Source: an uncultured SAR116 cluster alpha proteobacterium (GTDB lineage Bacteria > Pseudomonadota > Alphaproteobacteria > Puniceispirillales > Marisalimonadaceae). Taken from it: a stretch of DNA of 64,000 bases. The stretch lies in assembly GCA_902595145.1 (NCBI GenBank), contig CACJOU010000005.1:1-64000 (forward strand), written 5' to 3'. The position numbers and the translations under genes are program-made. This document shows, piece by piece, positions 46,260 through 57,057 of this stretch; the stretch's first letter is position 1; each line of letters begins with the position of its first letter. The notes under the pieces are model-generated. The model ran no database searches. It had not been told where the DNA came from and worked only from the letters and a program-made list of their open reading frames with translations.

Positions 46260-47984
46260 ATGAACCCAGAAACAAGAAATTTAGTTGCAGCAATTTGCTT
46301 ATCTATGGCTGTGCTCATAGGTTATCAAATATTATTTGTTGATCCCAAAAAAGATTTATATCAACAAGAAAAAATCACAAAAGAAAATAATGACACCTCA
46401 AACATTCCTTTGCCTGAAAATATAGGGAATGGAATTATTACATCTGATAATTCTGAGCCAACTGATCAAAATAAAACAGTTCCAAGAATTTCTATGGAAA
46501 GTAAAGAGGTATCTGGGTCCATCTCATTAAGGGGTGCAAGAATAGATGATATTACTTTAACACAGTATCGAGAATCGCTCGAGCCTGAGAGCGATATGAT
46601 TAAATTATTATTAAAGTCTAATGGTACGACACCATATTTTATTGAATTTGGATGGAGTAGCCCTGATGGGGTTAAAGTCCCTAATGGTAAAACATTATGG
46701 CAGTCATCAAGTAATCTTTTAACACCTGAAAAAACTGTTACTTTAAAGTGGGATAATGGCGAAGGAATTAATTTTTATCAAGATATAAGTATTGACGATA
46801 CTTTTATGATCACTGTTAACCAGAGAGTAGAAAATAGTTCTGCTAAGTCAGTTACTTTATATCCATATGGTTTAATTAGAAGAGCTGGCGAACCAGAAAC
46901 AATTGATTTTTTTGTATTGCATGAGGGTCCACTTGGAGTTTTTGATAAAACATTGTCTGAACAAAGTTATGGTGATTTAACAGAGGCTGGCAAAAAGGGT
47001 ATTAATATAAAACCAGAAGAATCAGGAGGTTGGATTGGATTGACTGACAAATATTGGATGACAGCTTTATTACCTGATCAAAACCAGAAATACAACTTTA
47101 CTTTTAGAAAATTAAGTTCAAATGGTGGACAATATCAAACTGATTTCTTAGGAAATGCTGTAACTATTTCCGCAAACTCTAAAGGTGAGTTTTTATCAAG
47201 AACATTTGCAGGAGCAAAAAGATTAGCTTTATTTGATGAATATGAACAAAAGTTTAATATTCAACATTTTGACTTGGCTATTGATTTTGGTTGGTTTTAT
47301 TTTTTAACGAAACCTTTCTTTTATGCTTTATCCTGGGCAAATGATTATTTAGGTAATTTTGGATTGGCAATTTTAGCTATAACAGTAATTGTTAAATTAT
47401 TATTTTTTCCATTAGCAAATAAATCCTACAAGAGCATGGCTAAAATGAGAGTGCTAACTCCTCAGATTCAAAAATTGAGAGAAAGAGTTGGTGATGATCG
47501 ACAAAAATTAAACCAAGAAATGATGAATCTTTATAAAAAAGAAAAAGTGAATCCTGCGGCAGGATGTTTACCAATTTTAGTTCAGATACCAGTCTTCTTT
47601 GCTTTATATAAGGTTTTATTTGTTTCAATTGAAATGAGGCAAACACCTTTTTTTGGGTGGATTAAAGATTTATCTGTTCAAGATCCAACCAGTATTTTTA
47701 ACCTATTTGGTTTACTTCCTTATAGCACATCATTTTTACCAGACTTTTTAAATATTGGTATTTGGCCGTTGTTAATGGGTGTGACCATGTTTTTACAGCA
47801 AAGACTAAACCCAACTCCACCAGACCCTATACAAGCAAAAATATTTGCTTGGATGCCAGTTGCGTTTACATTTTTATTAGCAACTTTTCCTGCTGGCTTA
47901 GTTATATATTGGACATGGAATAATCTGCTTTCTATATGTCAGCAATGGGTAATTATGAATAAGATGAATAAAGAGTCAAAATAA
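46260..47984 (+). CDS. yidC: Membrane protein insertase YidC
   Basis: ORF 574 aa; N-terminal MNPETRNLVAAICLSMAVLIGYQ, C-terminal 60KD_IMP domain, gene context. Confidence 0.97.
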   Translation: MNPETRNLVAAICLSMAVLIGYQILFVDPKKDLYQQEKITKENNDTSNIPLPENIGNGIITSDNSEPTDQNKTVPRISMESKEVSGSISLRGARIDDITLTQYRESLEPESDMIKLLLKSNGTTPYFIEFGWSSPDGVKVPNGKTLWQSSSNLLTPEKTVTLKWDNGEGINFYQDISIDDTFMITVNQRVENSSAKSVTLYPYGLIRRAGEPETIDFFVLHEGPLGVFDKTLSEQSYGDLTEAGKKGINIKPEESGGWIGLTDKYWMTALLPDQNQKYNFTFRKLSSNGGQYQTDFLGNAVTISANSKGEFLSRTFAGAKRLALFDEYEQKFNIQHFDLAIDFGWFYFLTKPFFYALSWANDYLGNFGLAILAITVIVKLLFFPLANKSYKSMAKMRVLTPQIQKLRERVGDDRQKLNQEMMNLYKKEKVNPAAGCLPILVQIPVFFALYKVLFVSIEMRQTPFFGWIKDLSVQDPTSIFNLFGLLPYSTSFLPDFLNIGIWPLLMGVTMFLQQRLNPTPPDPIQAKIFAWMPVAFTFLLATFPAGLVIYWTWNNLLSICQQWVIMNKMNKESK

Positions 47985-47997
47985 GTAGGTTGAATTC

Positions 47998-48633
47998 TTG
48001 TTATATGATGATCTCGAAATTGAAAAAGCTAGAAAAATATTTTCAGGGGAATGTAAATTCATAGCTGCAGCTCTTGATATTAATGTAATACCTCCTCAAG
48101 AGGGTAATGAGGTAGCATTTGCAGGAAGATCCAATGTTGGTAAAAGTTCACTTGTTAATGCCCTTACAAATAGAAAAACCCTAGCTAGAACTAGTCAAAC
48201 ACCAGGAAGAACTAGGCAATTGATATTTTTTGACCTTGTTTATCAAAGTAATAGGCTTAGATTAGTTGATCTACCTGGTTATGGTTATGCAAAAGCACCA
48301 AAGAAAGATATAAAATCATGGACATCTCTTACTTTAAAGTATTTAAAAGGTAGACCAACACTAAGAACTGTATGTCTGTTAATTGACAGTAGGCGAGGAA
48401 TTGGAGATTTAGATAAAACTATAATGAAAGAACTTGATACAGCAGCAGTAAGTTGGGTTTTAGTTCTTACAAAAATTGATAAATTGAGTAATGAAGAAAT
48501 AATAAAGGTAAAAAATAATTCAAATAAAATTATTTCTAAATATACAGCTGCTTTCCCAGAAATAATGGTTACTTCAAGTCTCAAAAATAATGGTATTGAA
48601 AATTTGAGAACATATTTAGCAAGCTTTGCATAA
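47998..48633 (+). CDS. engB: Ribosome biogenesis GTPase YihA/EngB
   Basis: ORF 211 aa; FAGRSNVGKSSLVNAL, TPGRTRQLIFF, DLPGYGYAKAP, LTKIDKL. Confidence 0.96.
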   Translation: MLYDDLEIEKARKIFSGECKFIAAALDINVIPPQEGNEVAFAGRSNVGKSSLVNALTNRKTLARTSQTPGRTRQLIFFDLVYQSNRLRLVDLPGYGYAKAPKKDIKSWTSLTLKYLKGRPTLRTVCLLIDSRRGIGDLDKTIMKELDTAAVSWVLVLTKIDKLSNEEIIKVKNNSNKIISKYTAAFPEIMVTSSLKNNGIENLRTYLASFA

Positions 48634-48707
48634 AAAAAGATAAAATAATAATTAAATTCAAAAATATATGATAATAATAGTGGTATAAATTTAAGACGGT
48701 TAAAGCA

Positions 48708-49622
48708 TTGAAAAAACATAAAGATCAAATTCAATCTGAATGGCTAAAAAAAGCTGATTTACTAACAGAAACTTTACCTTTTATGAAACGTTATGCAAAT
48801 AAGGTCATTGTTGTAAAGTTTGGTGGAAACGCAATGGGTAAAAAGGAATATGTAAACAGCTTTGCAAAAGATATTGTTTTATTACAACAAGTAGGGATGC
48901 TTCCTGTAGTAGTACATGGAGGTGGACCACAAATAGGTGAAATGTTATCTAAGCTTCAAATAAAAACCGAGTTTATAAATGGACTTCGAATAACGGATGC
49001 TGCAACAATTGATGTAGTCGAAATGGTTCTTAGTGGCGTAACAAATAAATCGATAGTTTCAGCCATTGCTAACTCTGGTGCAAAATCAGTTGGAATTTCT
49101 GGTAAAGATGGCAACTTAATAACTGCCAAAAGGTTAAATAAAGTTGATGACAATTCTGACTCTAATGTAGAAAAAGCAATTGATCTTGGTTATGTAGGTG
49201 AACCAGAAAAAATTGATCCTCAAGTTATTCATGCTTTAATTAATGAAAAAATGATACCTGTAATTGCGCCTGTAGGGATTGGGACCGATGGCTTAACATA
49301 TAATATAAATGCTGATACGGCAGCAGGTTCTATTTCAGCTGCAATGAAAGCTACTAGAATGATAATGTTAACTGATGTTGCAGGAGTTCTTGATCAAAAT
49401 GGTAAATTGATACCAGAATTAACAATTTCAGAAGCTCAAGAATTAATTAAAAATAAAATTGTAGTCGGGGGCATGATCCCGAAAATTAAAACATGCATTG
49501 ATGCAGTGTTAGGTGGTGCAGAGGCATCTGTAATTATGGATGGAAGAATGCCTCATTCTTTATTGTTAGAGCTTTTCACAGAACATGGTGTAGGAACTAT
49601 CATTAGAAAAGGTACTAGTTAG
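48708..49622 (+). CDS. argB: Acetylglutamate kinase
   Basis: ORF 304 aa (TTG start); VVKFGGNAM, VVVHGGGPQIG, GISGKDGNLITA, VGGMIPKI. Confidence 0.96.
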   Translation: MKKHKDQIQSEWLKKADLLTETLPFMKRYANKVIVVKFGGNAMGKKEYVNSFAKDIVLLQQVGMLPVVVHGGGPQIGEMLSKLQIKTEFINGLRITDAATIDVVEMVLSGVTNKSIVSAIANSGAKSVGISGKDGNLITAKRLNKVDDNSDSNVEKAIDLGYVGEPEKIDPQVIHALINEKMIPVIAPVGIGTDGLTYNINADTAAGSISAAMKATRMIMLTDVAGVLDQNGKLIPELTISEAQELIKNKIVVGGMIPKIKTCIDAVLGGAEASVIMDGRMPHSLLLELFTEHGVGTIIRKGTS

Positions 49623-49633
49623 TTTTAATTTTT

Positions 49634-50329
49634 ATGAATTTATTTTTGAATAATAAAGATACCATAGACTTTAATGAACAATATGATCATTGGATTTTTG
49701 ACTTAGATAATACAATTTATGATTTTAATTTAGGTTTATTTGCTAGAGTCTCTTCAAGAATGACAGAGTACATTAAAGATTTTTTTGATCTAAATGAGGT
49801 TGACGCTCTCACACTTCAAAGAAATATGTATAAAAAATATGGTCTAACCTTAAGAGGTTTAATGATCGAAAAAAAAATTGACCCAGAGCCATTTCTTGAA
49901 TTTGTACATGATGTAGATTTTAGTGAATTAGATGTAGATATTAAACTTAAAACATTATTAGGTAAAATCAAAGGCAAGAAATCAATTTACACTAATGCAA
50001 CATTTCAACATGCAAAAAATATATTAAAGTCAATGGGAATATTTGAAGAATTTGAGATTATTTTTGACATTAAAGATGCAAATTATATAGCCAAGCCAGA
50101 TCTTAACTCTTATCTCATGATGAAAAAAAAACTCGGTCTTAATGATAGTAATATTTCTAAAAGTATTTTTTTTGAAGATACAGCTAAAAACTTAAAGCCT
50201 GCTAGTGAATTAGGAATGAGTACTGCATGGATTGAAAATGATTTTAACAGAAAAGAAGCTGATATTTTAAGAGAATATATTAATTTCACTGGATCAGATA
50301 TAAAATCTATTTTAAGTAATATGTTATAA
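49634..50329 (+). CDS. Pyrimidine 5'-nucleotidase (HAD superfamily)
   Basis: ORF 231 aa; [43 protein letters not shown]. Confidence 0.9.
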   Translation: MNLFLNNKDTIDFNEQYDHWIFDLDNTIYDFNLGLFARVSSRMTEYIKDFFDLNEVDALTLQRNMYKKYGLTLRGLMIEKKIDPEPFLEFVHDVDFSELDVDIKLKTLLGKIKGKKSIYTNATFQHAKNILKSMGIFEEFEIIFDIKDANYIAKPDLNSYLMMKKKLGLNDSNISKSIFFEDTAKNLKPASELGMSTAWIENDFNRKEADILREYINFTGSDIKSILSNML

Positions 50330-50372
50330 TTTGAAAAAGGTAATTTGTTTAAATTTAATTGAAGGGATCGTC

Positions 50373-51233
50373 ATGGATATAGAGAATATGAAGTCAGTTA
50401 TAGAAAGAGTTTTTGATAATAATGAAGATATTAATTCAAATACTACTGGTGAAATCAGAGACTCTATTGAAACTGCTTTAGATTACCTAGACAAAGGTAA
50501 ATTAAGAGTAGCTGAGCCTTTGGGAAATAGTAAATGGCAAGTAAATCAATGGCTTAAAAAAGCTGTTTTATTATCTTTTAAAATAAATGATATGGACGTT
50601 ATTTCCGGAGGACCAAAAAGTCAAAACACTGGTCCAGCTAATTGGTGGGACAAGATTCCCTCTAAGTTTTCAGGATGGAATAAAGAAGATTTTAAAAAAG
50701 CTGGTTTTAGAGCAGTTCCTGGAAGTGTGGTAAGACATTCTGCTTATATTGCACCTAGTGTTGTATTAATGCCATCATTTGTAAATATTGGTGCATATGT
50801 TGATAGTGGAAGTATGATTGATACGTGGGCAACTGTTGGATCATGCGCACAAATTGGTAAAAATGTTCATATTTCAGGCGGTGCAGGTATTGGGGGTGTT
50901 TTAGAGCCCGTTCAAGCAGGACCAGTCATCATTGAAGATAATTGTTTTATTGGAGCAAGATCTGAAGTAGCAGAAGGTGTTGTTATCGAAACAGGTGCAG
51001 TTTTATCTATGGGAGTATTTATTGGTGCATCTACAAAAGTTGTTGATAGAAATACAGGCGAAATCTATGTAGGTAGGGTACCTTCATATTCTGTTGTAGT
51101 TCCGGGATCATTGCCTGGGAAACTATTAACTGATGGTTCCCAAGGTCCAAGCTTATATTGTGCTGTAATTGTAAAAAAAGTTGATGCTCAGACACGTTCA
51201 AAGACATCTGTAAATGAACTTTTAAGAGATTAG
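50373..51233 (+). CDS. dapD: 2,3,4,5-tetrahydropyridine-2,6-dicarboxylate N-succinyltransferase
   Basis: Left-handed beta-helix repeats, [44 protein letters not shown]. Confidence 0.95.
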   Translation: MDIENMKSVIERVFDNNEDINSNTTGEIRDSIETALDYLDKGKLRVAEPLGNSKWQVNQWLKKAVLLSFKINDMDVISGGPKSQNTGPANWWDKIPSKFSGWNKEDFKKAGFRAVPGSVVRHSAYIAPSVVLMPSFVNIGAYVDSGSMIDTWATVGSCAQIGKNVHISGGAGIGGVLEPVQAGPVIIEDNCFIGARSEVAEGVVIETGAVLSMGVFIGASTKVVDRNTGEIYVGRVPSYSVVVPGSLPGKLLTDGSQGPSLYCAVIVKKVDAQTRSKTSVNELLRD

Positions 51234-51245
51234 TTAAGGCCTTTT

Positions 51246-52412
51246 ATGTCTAATGTTTTAAACCCAGTAGAGTTAACTTCAGCTTTAATTAAGTGTAAAA
51301 GTATAACTCCAACATCTGCAGGCTCTATTGACTTAATTATTTCATATTTAGAACCTATGGGATTTACCTGCACAAAAATCGATTTTGGACAGGGTAATGA
51401 AAAGGTTGAAAACTTATATGCAAGATTTGGTTCCTTAGAACCAAATATTTGCTTTGCAGGTCATGTGGATGTTGTTCCTACAGGTGATGAACAAAGTTGG
51501 TCCATAGATCCTTTTGGTGGGGAAATTAAAAAAGGAAAAATATGGGGAAGAGGTGCTGCAGATATGAAATCTGGGATAGCGGCCTTTATAGCGGCTGTAT
51601 CAGAGTTTATGGAAATAAACAAGAATTTAAAAGAATATGGTAGTATATCCTTTATAATTACAAGTGATGAGGAAGGAAAGGCCATAAACGGTACAAAAAA
51701 GGTAGTTGAATGGCTTAAAAATAAGTCAGAAAAAATTTCTGGTTGTCTTGTTGGTGAACCAACTAATGTAAGCCAAATGGGTGATACAATTAAAATTGGT
51801 AGAAGAGGAAGTTTTACTGGCTCTTTGATTGTGAAAGGTACTCAAGGTCATGTTGGTTATCCTGATTTAGCAGAAAATCCAATAAATTCACTTTTAAAAA
51901 TGCTAGAGCCTTTTACAAAAATATATTTAGATAAAGGCACTAATGAATTCCAACCTAGTTCAGTAATGATTACTACAATTGATGTGAATAATGATGCAAG
52001 TAATGTTATTCCTGGGGAGGTAAAGGCAAAATTTAACATAAGATTTAATACTTTACATTCTGTAGCTTCGCTAAAATCCATGCTAAAAAACCAATTTGAT
52101 GCCATCAATAAAAACTATAAGTTTGATTATTTTTGTAATGCTGAACCTTTTCTTACAAGTGATGAAGAGCTCAAATCAACTCTTCAAAATGCAATCACAA
52201 ATGTTGTAAATGTTAATCCCAAACAATCTACTACAGGCGGCACTTCAGATGCAAGATTCATAACAAAATTATGTCCTGTAATAGAGTTTGGTTTGGTAGG
52301 AAAAACAATGCATAAGATAGATGAAAATGTTGAAGTTGATGATATTATGAAGTTAACAAGTATTTATAATAAGTTCCTACATAATTATTTCAGAGTTGAA
52401 AAAAATGATTAA
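51246..52412 (+). CDS. dapE: Succinyl-diaminopimelate desuccinylase
   Basis: ORF 388 aa; CFAGHVDVVPTGD, WGRGAADMKSGIAAF, ITSDEEG, STTGGTSDARFI. Confidence 0.95.
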   Translation: MSNVLNPVELTSALIKCKSITPTSAGSIDLIISYLEPMGFTCTKIDFGQGNEKVENLYARFGSLEPNICFAGHVDVVPTGDEQSWSIDPFGGEIKKGKIWGRGAADMKSGIAAFIAAVSEFMEINKNLKEYGSISFIITSDEEGKAINGTKKVVEWLKNKSEKISGCLVGEPTNVSQMGDTIKIGRRGSFTGSLIVKGTQGHVGYPDLAENPINSLLKMLEPFTKIYLDKGTNEFQPSSVMITTIDVNNDASNVIPGEVKAKFNIRFNTLHSVASLKSMLKNQFDAINKNYKFDYFCNAEPFLTSDEELKSTLQNAITNVVNVNPKQSTTGGTSDARFITKLCPVIEFGLVGKTMHKIDENVEVDDIMKLTSIYNKFLHNYFRVEKND

Positions 52413-52986
52413 ATTTCCTCCAAATCCTTTTGTAATAAAAGATGGGTTTTTTTCGGCTTTTCAATTCATGTCGAAAAAAGGTAATTCTTCTCAATTATTC
52501 AACTTAAATTTAAATGGTTTTTGGGATAGCTGTTGGATAGTTTTTTTTGTGAATGCCGTTGTATCAACTTTAGCTTCATATGGAATTAAAGCGAATATTG
52601 ATGGTGATATTCAAAGTGGAATATTACCTAGATTACTTCTAATTACAATTATAGACATTTGCTTATTCTCAATCTTAGTCAACACAATTTTTGAAAAAAT
52701 TGGGAAGGGTGATAAGTTCTTTAAATTTATAATACCATTTAATTGGATACAGTCTTTTCAGGCTATTTTAATGTTAAGTTTTGCTGTTTTAGGTTTGATT
52801 TTGCCTCCATCAATTTTTGTATTTTTTGGTATTATGGTAGTAATTTGGGTTACTTTTTCTTTATGGCGTATTGGAAAAGAAGAGGTTGGTTTGACTGGCT
52901 GGGGAGCCACGGGTATGATTTTCTTATCAGTTATTATTGAAGCAAGTTTAGGAATGTTTTCACGTTCATTATCAATGACAATTTGA
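52405..52986 (+). CDS. Yip1-like membrane protein (hypothetical)
   Basis: MIKFPPNPFVIKDGFFSAF start; about five TM helices; located between dapE and truA. Confidence 0.65.
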   Translation: MIKFPPNPFVIKDGFFSAFQFMSKKGNSSQLFNLNLNGFWDSCWIVFFVNAVVSTLASYGIKANIDGDIQSGILPRLLLITIIDICLFSILVNTIFEKIGKGDKFFKFIIPFNWIQSFQAILMLSFAVLGLILPPSIFVFFGIMVVIWVTFSLWRIGKEEVGLTGWGATGMIFLSVIIEASLGMFSRSLSMTI

Positions 52987-52987
52987 T

Positions 52988-53824
52988 TTAATTATACTGA
53001 TTACTGTCGTAAATAATTGGCCAATTATCATCAAGTAAATCATTTGGATACTCTACTTTCTCAAGATATAGACCTTCTGCTGGAGCAGTGGGCCCTGAAA
53101 GATTTCTATCTTTACCTTCAAGAATGTTTTTTATATCATTAGGTTCTAATGTTTCGTCACCCACTTTGTACATTGTTCCTACAATAATTCTTACTTGACT
53201 ATGTAAAAAACTTTTGGCTGATATATTTATAATAATTTCATTATCTACACATGATAGTGATATCTTGTCTAATGTTCTAATGGGAGATTTGGCTTGACAG
53301 TTTATAGTTCTAAAACTTGTAAAATCATGCTTCCCAATTAAGTGTTTAGCTCCTACTTTCATTAATCGAATATTTAATTTTTTCCTTGAATGCCAAACCT
53401 TTCCTTTTTCAATACCAGGTGGTGCGGCACGACATAAAATTCTATACTTATAATGACGTTTTATTGCACTGAATCTGGCGTTAAACTCTGGTTCAACTTG
53501 TTTAGTAGAGACAACTCTAATATTAGATTTCCTTAAATGTGAGTTGAAAGCAGAGATTATATAAAATGGATGTTTAGTTGTTAATTTATGATTTTTTGGA
53601 AGATTTATATGAGCCACTTGTCCTAGGGCATGAACTCCAGCATCAGTTCTACCAGAACCTTGAATTTCAAATTCCTGATTAAAAATATTTTTAGCAGCTT
53701 CTTCTAAACTGCCTTGGACAGAAATTCCTTCGTGTTGCTTTTGCCAGCCAACTAAGTTATTGCCATCATACTCAATTAGTAAAGCATATTTAACAGTCTT
53801 ATTAACTTTCAAATTTTTCACCAA
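52988..53824 (-). CDS. truA: tRNA pseudouridine synthase A
   Basis: ORF 278 aa; YALLIEYDGNNLVGWQKQ, GSGRTDAGVHALGQVAH, HYKYRI, FLHSQVRIIVGTM. Confidence 0.96.
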   Translation of the reverse strand: MVKNLKVNKTVKYALLIEYDGNNLVGWQKQHEGISVQGSLEEAAKNIFNQEFEIQGSGRTDAGVHALGQVAHINLPKNHKLTTKHPFYIISAFNSHLRKSNIRVVSTKQVEPEFNARFSAIKRHYKYRILCRAAPPGIEKGKVWHSRKKLNIRLMKVGAKHLIGKHDFTSFRTINCQAKSPIRTLDKISLSCVDNEIIINISAKSFLHSQVRIIVGTMYKVGDETLEPNDIKNILEGKDRNLSGPTAPAEGLYLEKVEYPNDLLDDNWPIIYDSNQYN

Positions 53825-54731
53825 TACTTATTTTAGTTCCATTAAGAAAATCTTTGACAGACATGACGTTTTTCCCAGGTTTTTGTAGGTATTTAATCTC
53901 TAACGATGAGTTATTTCCACATGCTACAATTATTTTGTTGTTACATTCAATTATTGTACCCGGTTCAAATTTATGACTATCTTTACAAAGTTTGGTTTCA
54001 ACAATTTTAATTTTAACACCATATAAAAATGTATAAGTGCTTGGAAAGGGATTAAAAGCTCTTACTTTATTAAAAATATTTATCGAGGGCAAACTCCAGT
54101 TTATAATAGCCTCATCTTTAACAATTTTCTCTGCATATTTAATACCATCCTCTTTTTGCTTAATTGGCACAACTTTCCCATCAATGTATTCTTTTATAGT
54201 CCTCACAAGCATTTTAGCTGTTAAATTGGATAGTTTATCATGTATAGTTTTAGAAGTATCACTAGTATGGATGTTGATTGATTTTGAAGATAGTATTGGT
54301 CCAGTATCCATACCCTTTTCCATTAACATTATACATGAACCAGTTTTACGATCACCTGCTTCTATAGCTCTTTGTATTGGAGCAGCGCCACGCCACCTTG
54401 GTAAAAGGCTAGCATGACCGTTAATACAACCAAATTTGGGCGTTAACAAGAACCTTTCAGGTAGAAGCAAACCATATGCTACGACTACAACTAAATCTGG
54501 CTTAAGTTTTTTAAATTGGAGAAACACATCTTCCTGTTTTAAAGTTGAAGGAGTAATTGTTTTTAAATTTAATTCTTTTGCATTTTTTTCAACTGGAGAA
54601 AGTTTTGTTTTCATACCTCTTCCACTAGGGCGAGCAGGTTGTGAATAAACAGCAGCAATATTATAATTTTTCTCCATAAACCTTAGGCTGGGGACAGCAA
54701 AATCAGGAGTTCCCATAAATATTATATTCAA
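53802..54731 (-). CDS. fmt: Methionyl-tRNA formyltransferase
   Basis: ORF 309 aa; IIFMGTPDFAVPSL, NGHASLLPRWRGAAPIQRAI, MDTGPIL. Confidence 0.96.
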   Translation of the reverse strand: MNIIFMGTPDFAVPSLRFMEKNYNIAAVYSQPARPSGRGMKTKLSPVEKNAKELNLKTITPSTLKQEDVFLQFKKLKPDLVVVVAYGLLLPERFLLTPKFGCINGHASLLPRWRGAAPIQRAIEAGDRKTGSCIMLMEKGMDTGPILSSKSINIHTSDTSKTIHDKLSNLTAKMLVRTIKEYIDGKVVPIKQKEDGIKYAEKIVKDEAIINWSLPSINIFNKVRAFNPFPSTYTFLYGVKIKIVETKLCKDSHKFEPGTIIECNNKIIVACGNNSSLEIKYLQKPGKNVMSVKDFLNGTKISIGEKFES

Positions 54732-54754
54732 CTAACCCTCGTTTTCGTAACGTT

Positions 54755-55321
54755 TTAATTTTTAGAGTATTCTTTGATAGCTTTTTTAAGAATTATTTCT
54801 CTTTTTAATTTTGATAGATGATCAATAAAAAGAATACCATTTAAATGATCTATTTCATGTTGAATGCAAGTTGCTAACAAACCCTCAGCATCAATGATTT
54901 TATCTTTTTTATTTTCGTCAGTATACTTTACTTTTAAGGTTGATGGTCTTTTGATTTTTGCATTGTATCCAGGTATAGATAAACAACCCTCTTCTCTTTC
55001 TTCAAGATTTTTACCTAAACTTATTATTTCTGGGTTAATCATTTTAATTGGAAAAGGTTCAAATTGTTCATCTTTTATTTTTTTATTATATTGTTCTTCA
55101 GAATTATTTTGAGTTTCATACTTTGTTTTTCCACAATCCATTACAATTAATCTCTTATCAATTGCAATTTGTGTGGCGGCTAAACCAATACCATTTGCAT
55201 GATACATAGTTTCCATCATGTCATCTAGAATGGTTAAAATATCTTCATCAATAACTGTTACAGGCTTAGCAGTAACTTTCAAAAAAGGATTAGGTACTTT
55301 AATAATTTCTCTTAGGCTCAT
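54755..55321 (-). CDS. def: Peptide deformylase
   Basis: ORF 188 aa; GIGLAATQI, EGCLSIPG, QHEIDHLNGILF. Confidence 0.96.
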   Translation of the reverse strand: MSLREIIKVPNPFLKVTAKPVTVIDEDILTILDDMMETMYHANGIGLAATQIAIDKRLIVMDCGKTKYETQNNSEEQYNKKIKDEQFEPFPIKMINPEIISLGKNLEEREEGCLSIPGYNAKIKRPSTLKVKYTDENKKDKIIDAEGLLATCIQHEIDHLNGILFIDHLSKLKREIILKKAIKEYSKN

Positions 55322-55401
55322 TTAGCAAAATCCTTATGTATTTTATGCTAGTTAATTTAAAAACAATTTGTAATATTATATTATCTTAATATGGAGACAA
55401 A

Positions 55402-56442
55402 ATGGATTTAAAATATTTAATTATATTTATCATTTCTTTATTTATACTCTCAATCATAATTTTTTTAATATGTAAATTATATTTTGAAAATAAAAATAAA
55501 AATCTTAACACACCTTTAAATCATGATTTAAACCAAATCACTGAATTAAAAGGAGCAGTTTCTCAATTGAGCAGTAGCATTGAAGAGAGGTTGGGTAACT
55601 TTGGGACCTCTATTGGTAATAGTCTTACACAACAAACTCAAAATACACAAAAATCTCTTATGGAGATGCATGAGAGATTAGCAATTATTGACAGAGCTCA
55701 AGAGAATATCCATTCCTTATCAACTCAGGTAAATGACCTACAAAATATTTTGTCAAACAAACAACTCAGAGGAGCTTTTGGCGAGGTTCAACTTGAAAAT
55801 ATAGTTAAAGATGCACTTCCTCAGAATGCATACCAATTTCAATATACACTAATATCTAATACTAGAGTTGACTGCATTGTAAAAATGCCACAACCACCTG
55901 GTTCAATTTGTATAGATTCAAAATTTCCACTAGAAGATTATAAAAAATTTGCAAATTCTTCAAATGAACAAGAAAAAAAAGATAATTTAAAATCATTTCA
56001 TAATGCAGTTCAAAAGCATATTAAAGATATTGCTGATAAATATATTTCACCTGGTGAAACAGCAGACTCAGCTATAATGTTTCTTCCTAGTGAATCAATT
56101 TATTCAGAAATTAATATTAGGTTTCCAAGACTAGTCAATGAAAGTAGAAATAAGAAAGTTTACATGGCAGGTCCTGATAATTTAATGCTTCTTTTGCATA
56201 CTGTTAGGGCTATATTAAGAGATGCCACGATGAGTCAAACAGCAGGAAAAATACAAATTGAAGTAGATAAGTTAACTAATGATTTAAATTTATTAGCTGA
56301 CAGAATCTTAAAACTCGATAAACATTTTGACTTAGCAAGAAAAGACTTAGATGAAATCAAAATTTCTCATAGAAAAATTGAAAACAGAGGCAATGTGATA
56401 ACTTCTATTGATGTAAGTGACAAAATAAAATTGACTGAATAA
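55402..56442 (+). CDS. rmuC: DNA recombination protein RmuC
   Basis: ORF 346 aa; LRGAFGEVQLENIVKDALP, ICIDSKFPLEDYKKF, DSAIMFLPSESIYSEI. Confidence 0.93.
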   Translation: MDLKYLIIFIISLFILSIIIFLICKLYFENKNKNLNTPLNHDLNQITELKGAVSQLSSSIEERLGNFGTSIGNSLTQQTQNTQKSLMEMHERLAIIDRAQENIHSLSTQVNDLQNILSNKQLRGAFGEVQLENIVKDALPQNAYQFQYTLISNTRVDCIVKMPQPPGSICIDSKFPLEDYKKFANSSNEQEKKDNLKSFHNAVQKHIKDIADKYISPGETADSAIMFLPSESIYSEINIRFPRLVNESRNKKVYMAGPDNLMLLLHTVRAILRDATMSQTAGKIQIEVDKLTNDLNLLADRILKLDKHFDLARKDLDEIKISHRKIENRGNVITSIDVSDKIKLTE

Positions 56443-56443
56443 A

Positions 56444-57037
56444 TTATAATTTGTTTCTAGCTTTTAAAGCTTGCGCAATTGTTCCATCATCCAAAAAATC
56501 TAATTCTCCACCAACTGGTAATCCATGGGCTAATCTTGTGATGTTAATATTAAATTTACTCAATATTTCTGCCAAATAATGTGCGGTTGTTTGTCCGTCA
56601 AGTGTGGCTGAGATCGCAATAATTATTTCTGTAATAGATTTATTTTCTAATCTTTTTTCTAAAGAAGCAATATTAAGTTGCTCTGGATTGACACCATCTA
56701 TCGCGGACAAAACACCACCTAATATATGATATTTCCCATTATAAACATTTGATCTTTCTAAGGCCCATAAATCTGCAACAGTCTCAACTACGCATAATAA
56801 GTTTTGATTTCTAGAAGAATCTTTACAAATTTGACAGATTTCATTTTCATCTAAATTACCACATTCCATACAACTTCTTATGTTATTAGCTACTGTGGTC
56901 AAATCTTCAATAAGTGGTAATAGTAATTTTTCTTTATCTTTTAATAAGTGTAAAACAACCCTTCTGGATGATCTAGGGCCCAAACCAGGAAGTTTTGAAA
57001 CTTTTTTTATTAGTTTTTCTAAATATTGTTCAGACAT
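56444..57037 (-). CDS. recR: Recombination protein RecR
   Basis: ORF 197 aa; KLPGLGPRSSRRVVLHLL, zinc finger CMECGNLDENEICQIC, HILGGVLSAIDGV, ITRLAHGLPVGGELDFLDDGTIAQAL. Confidence 0.96.
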   Translation of the reverse strand: MSEQYLEKLIKKVSKLPGLGPRSSRRVVLHLLKDKEKLLLPLIEDLTTVANNIRSCMECGNLDENEICQICKDSSRNQNLLCVVETVADLWALERSNVYNGKYHILGGVLSAIDGVNPEQLNIASLEKRLENKSITEIIIAISATLDGQTTAHYLAEILSKFNINITRLAHGLPVGGELDFLDDGTIAQALKARNKL

Positions 57038-57057
57038 TTTAATTTTCCAAATGTAAT

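Noticed and set aside
45326-46260. Possible replication origin near rpmH
   Set aside because: No dnaA, DnaA-box cluster or gidA seen; in alphaproteobacteria the rpmH-yidC block is often not at the origin
48285-48734. 149-aa minus-strand ORF
   Set aside because: Antisense to engB and its intergenic region; engB motifs are clear
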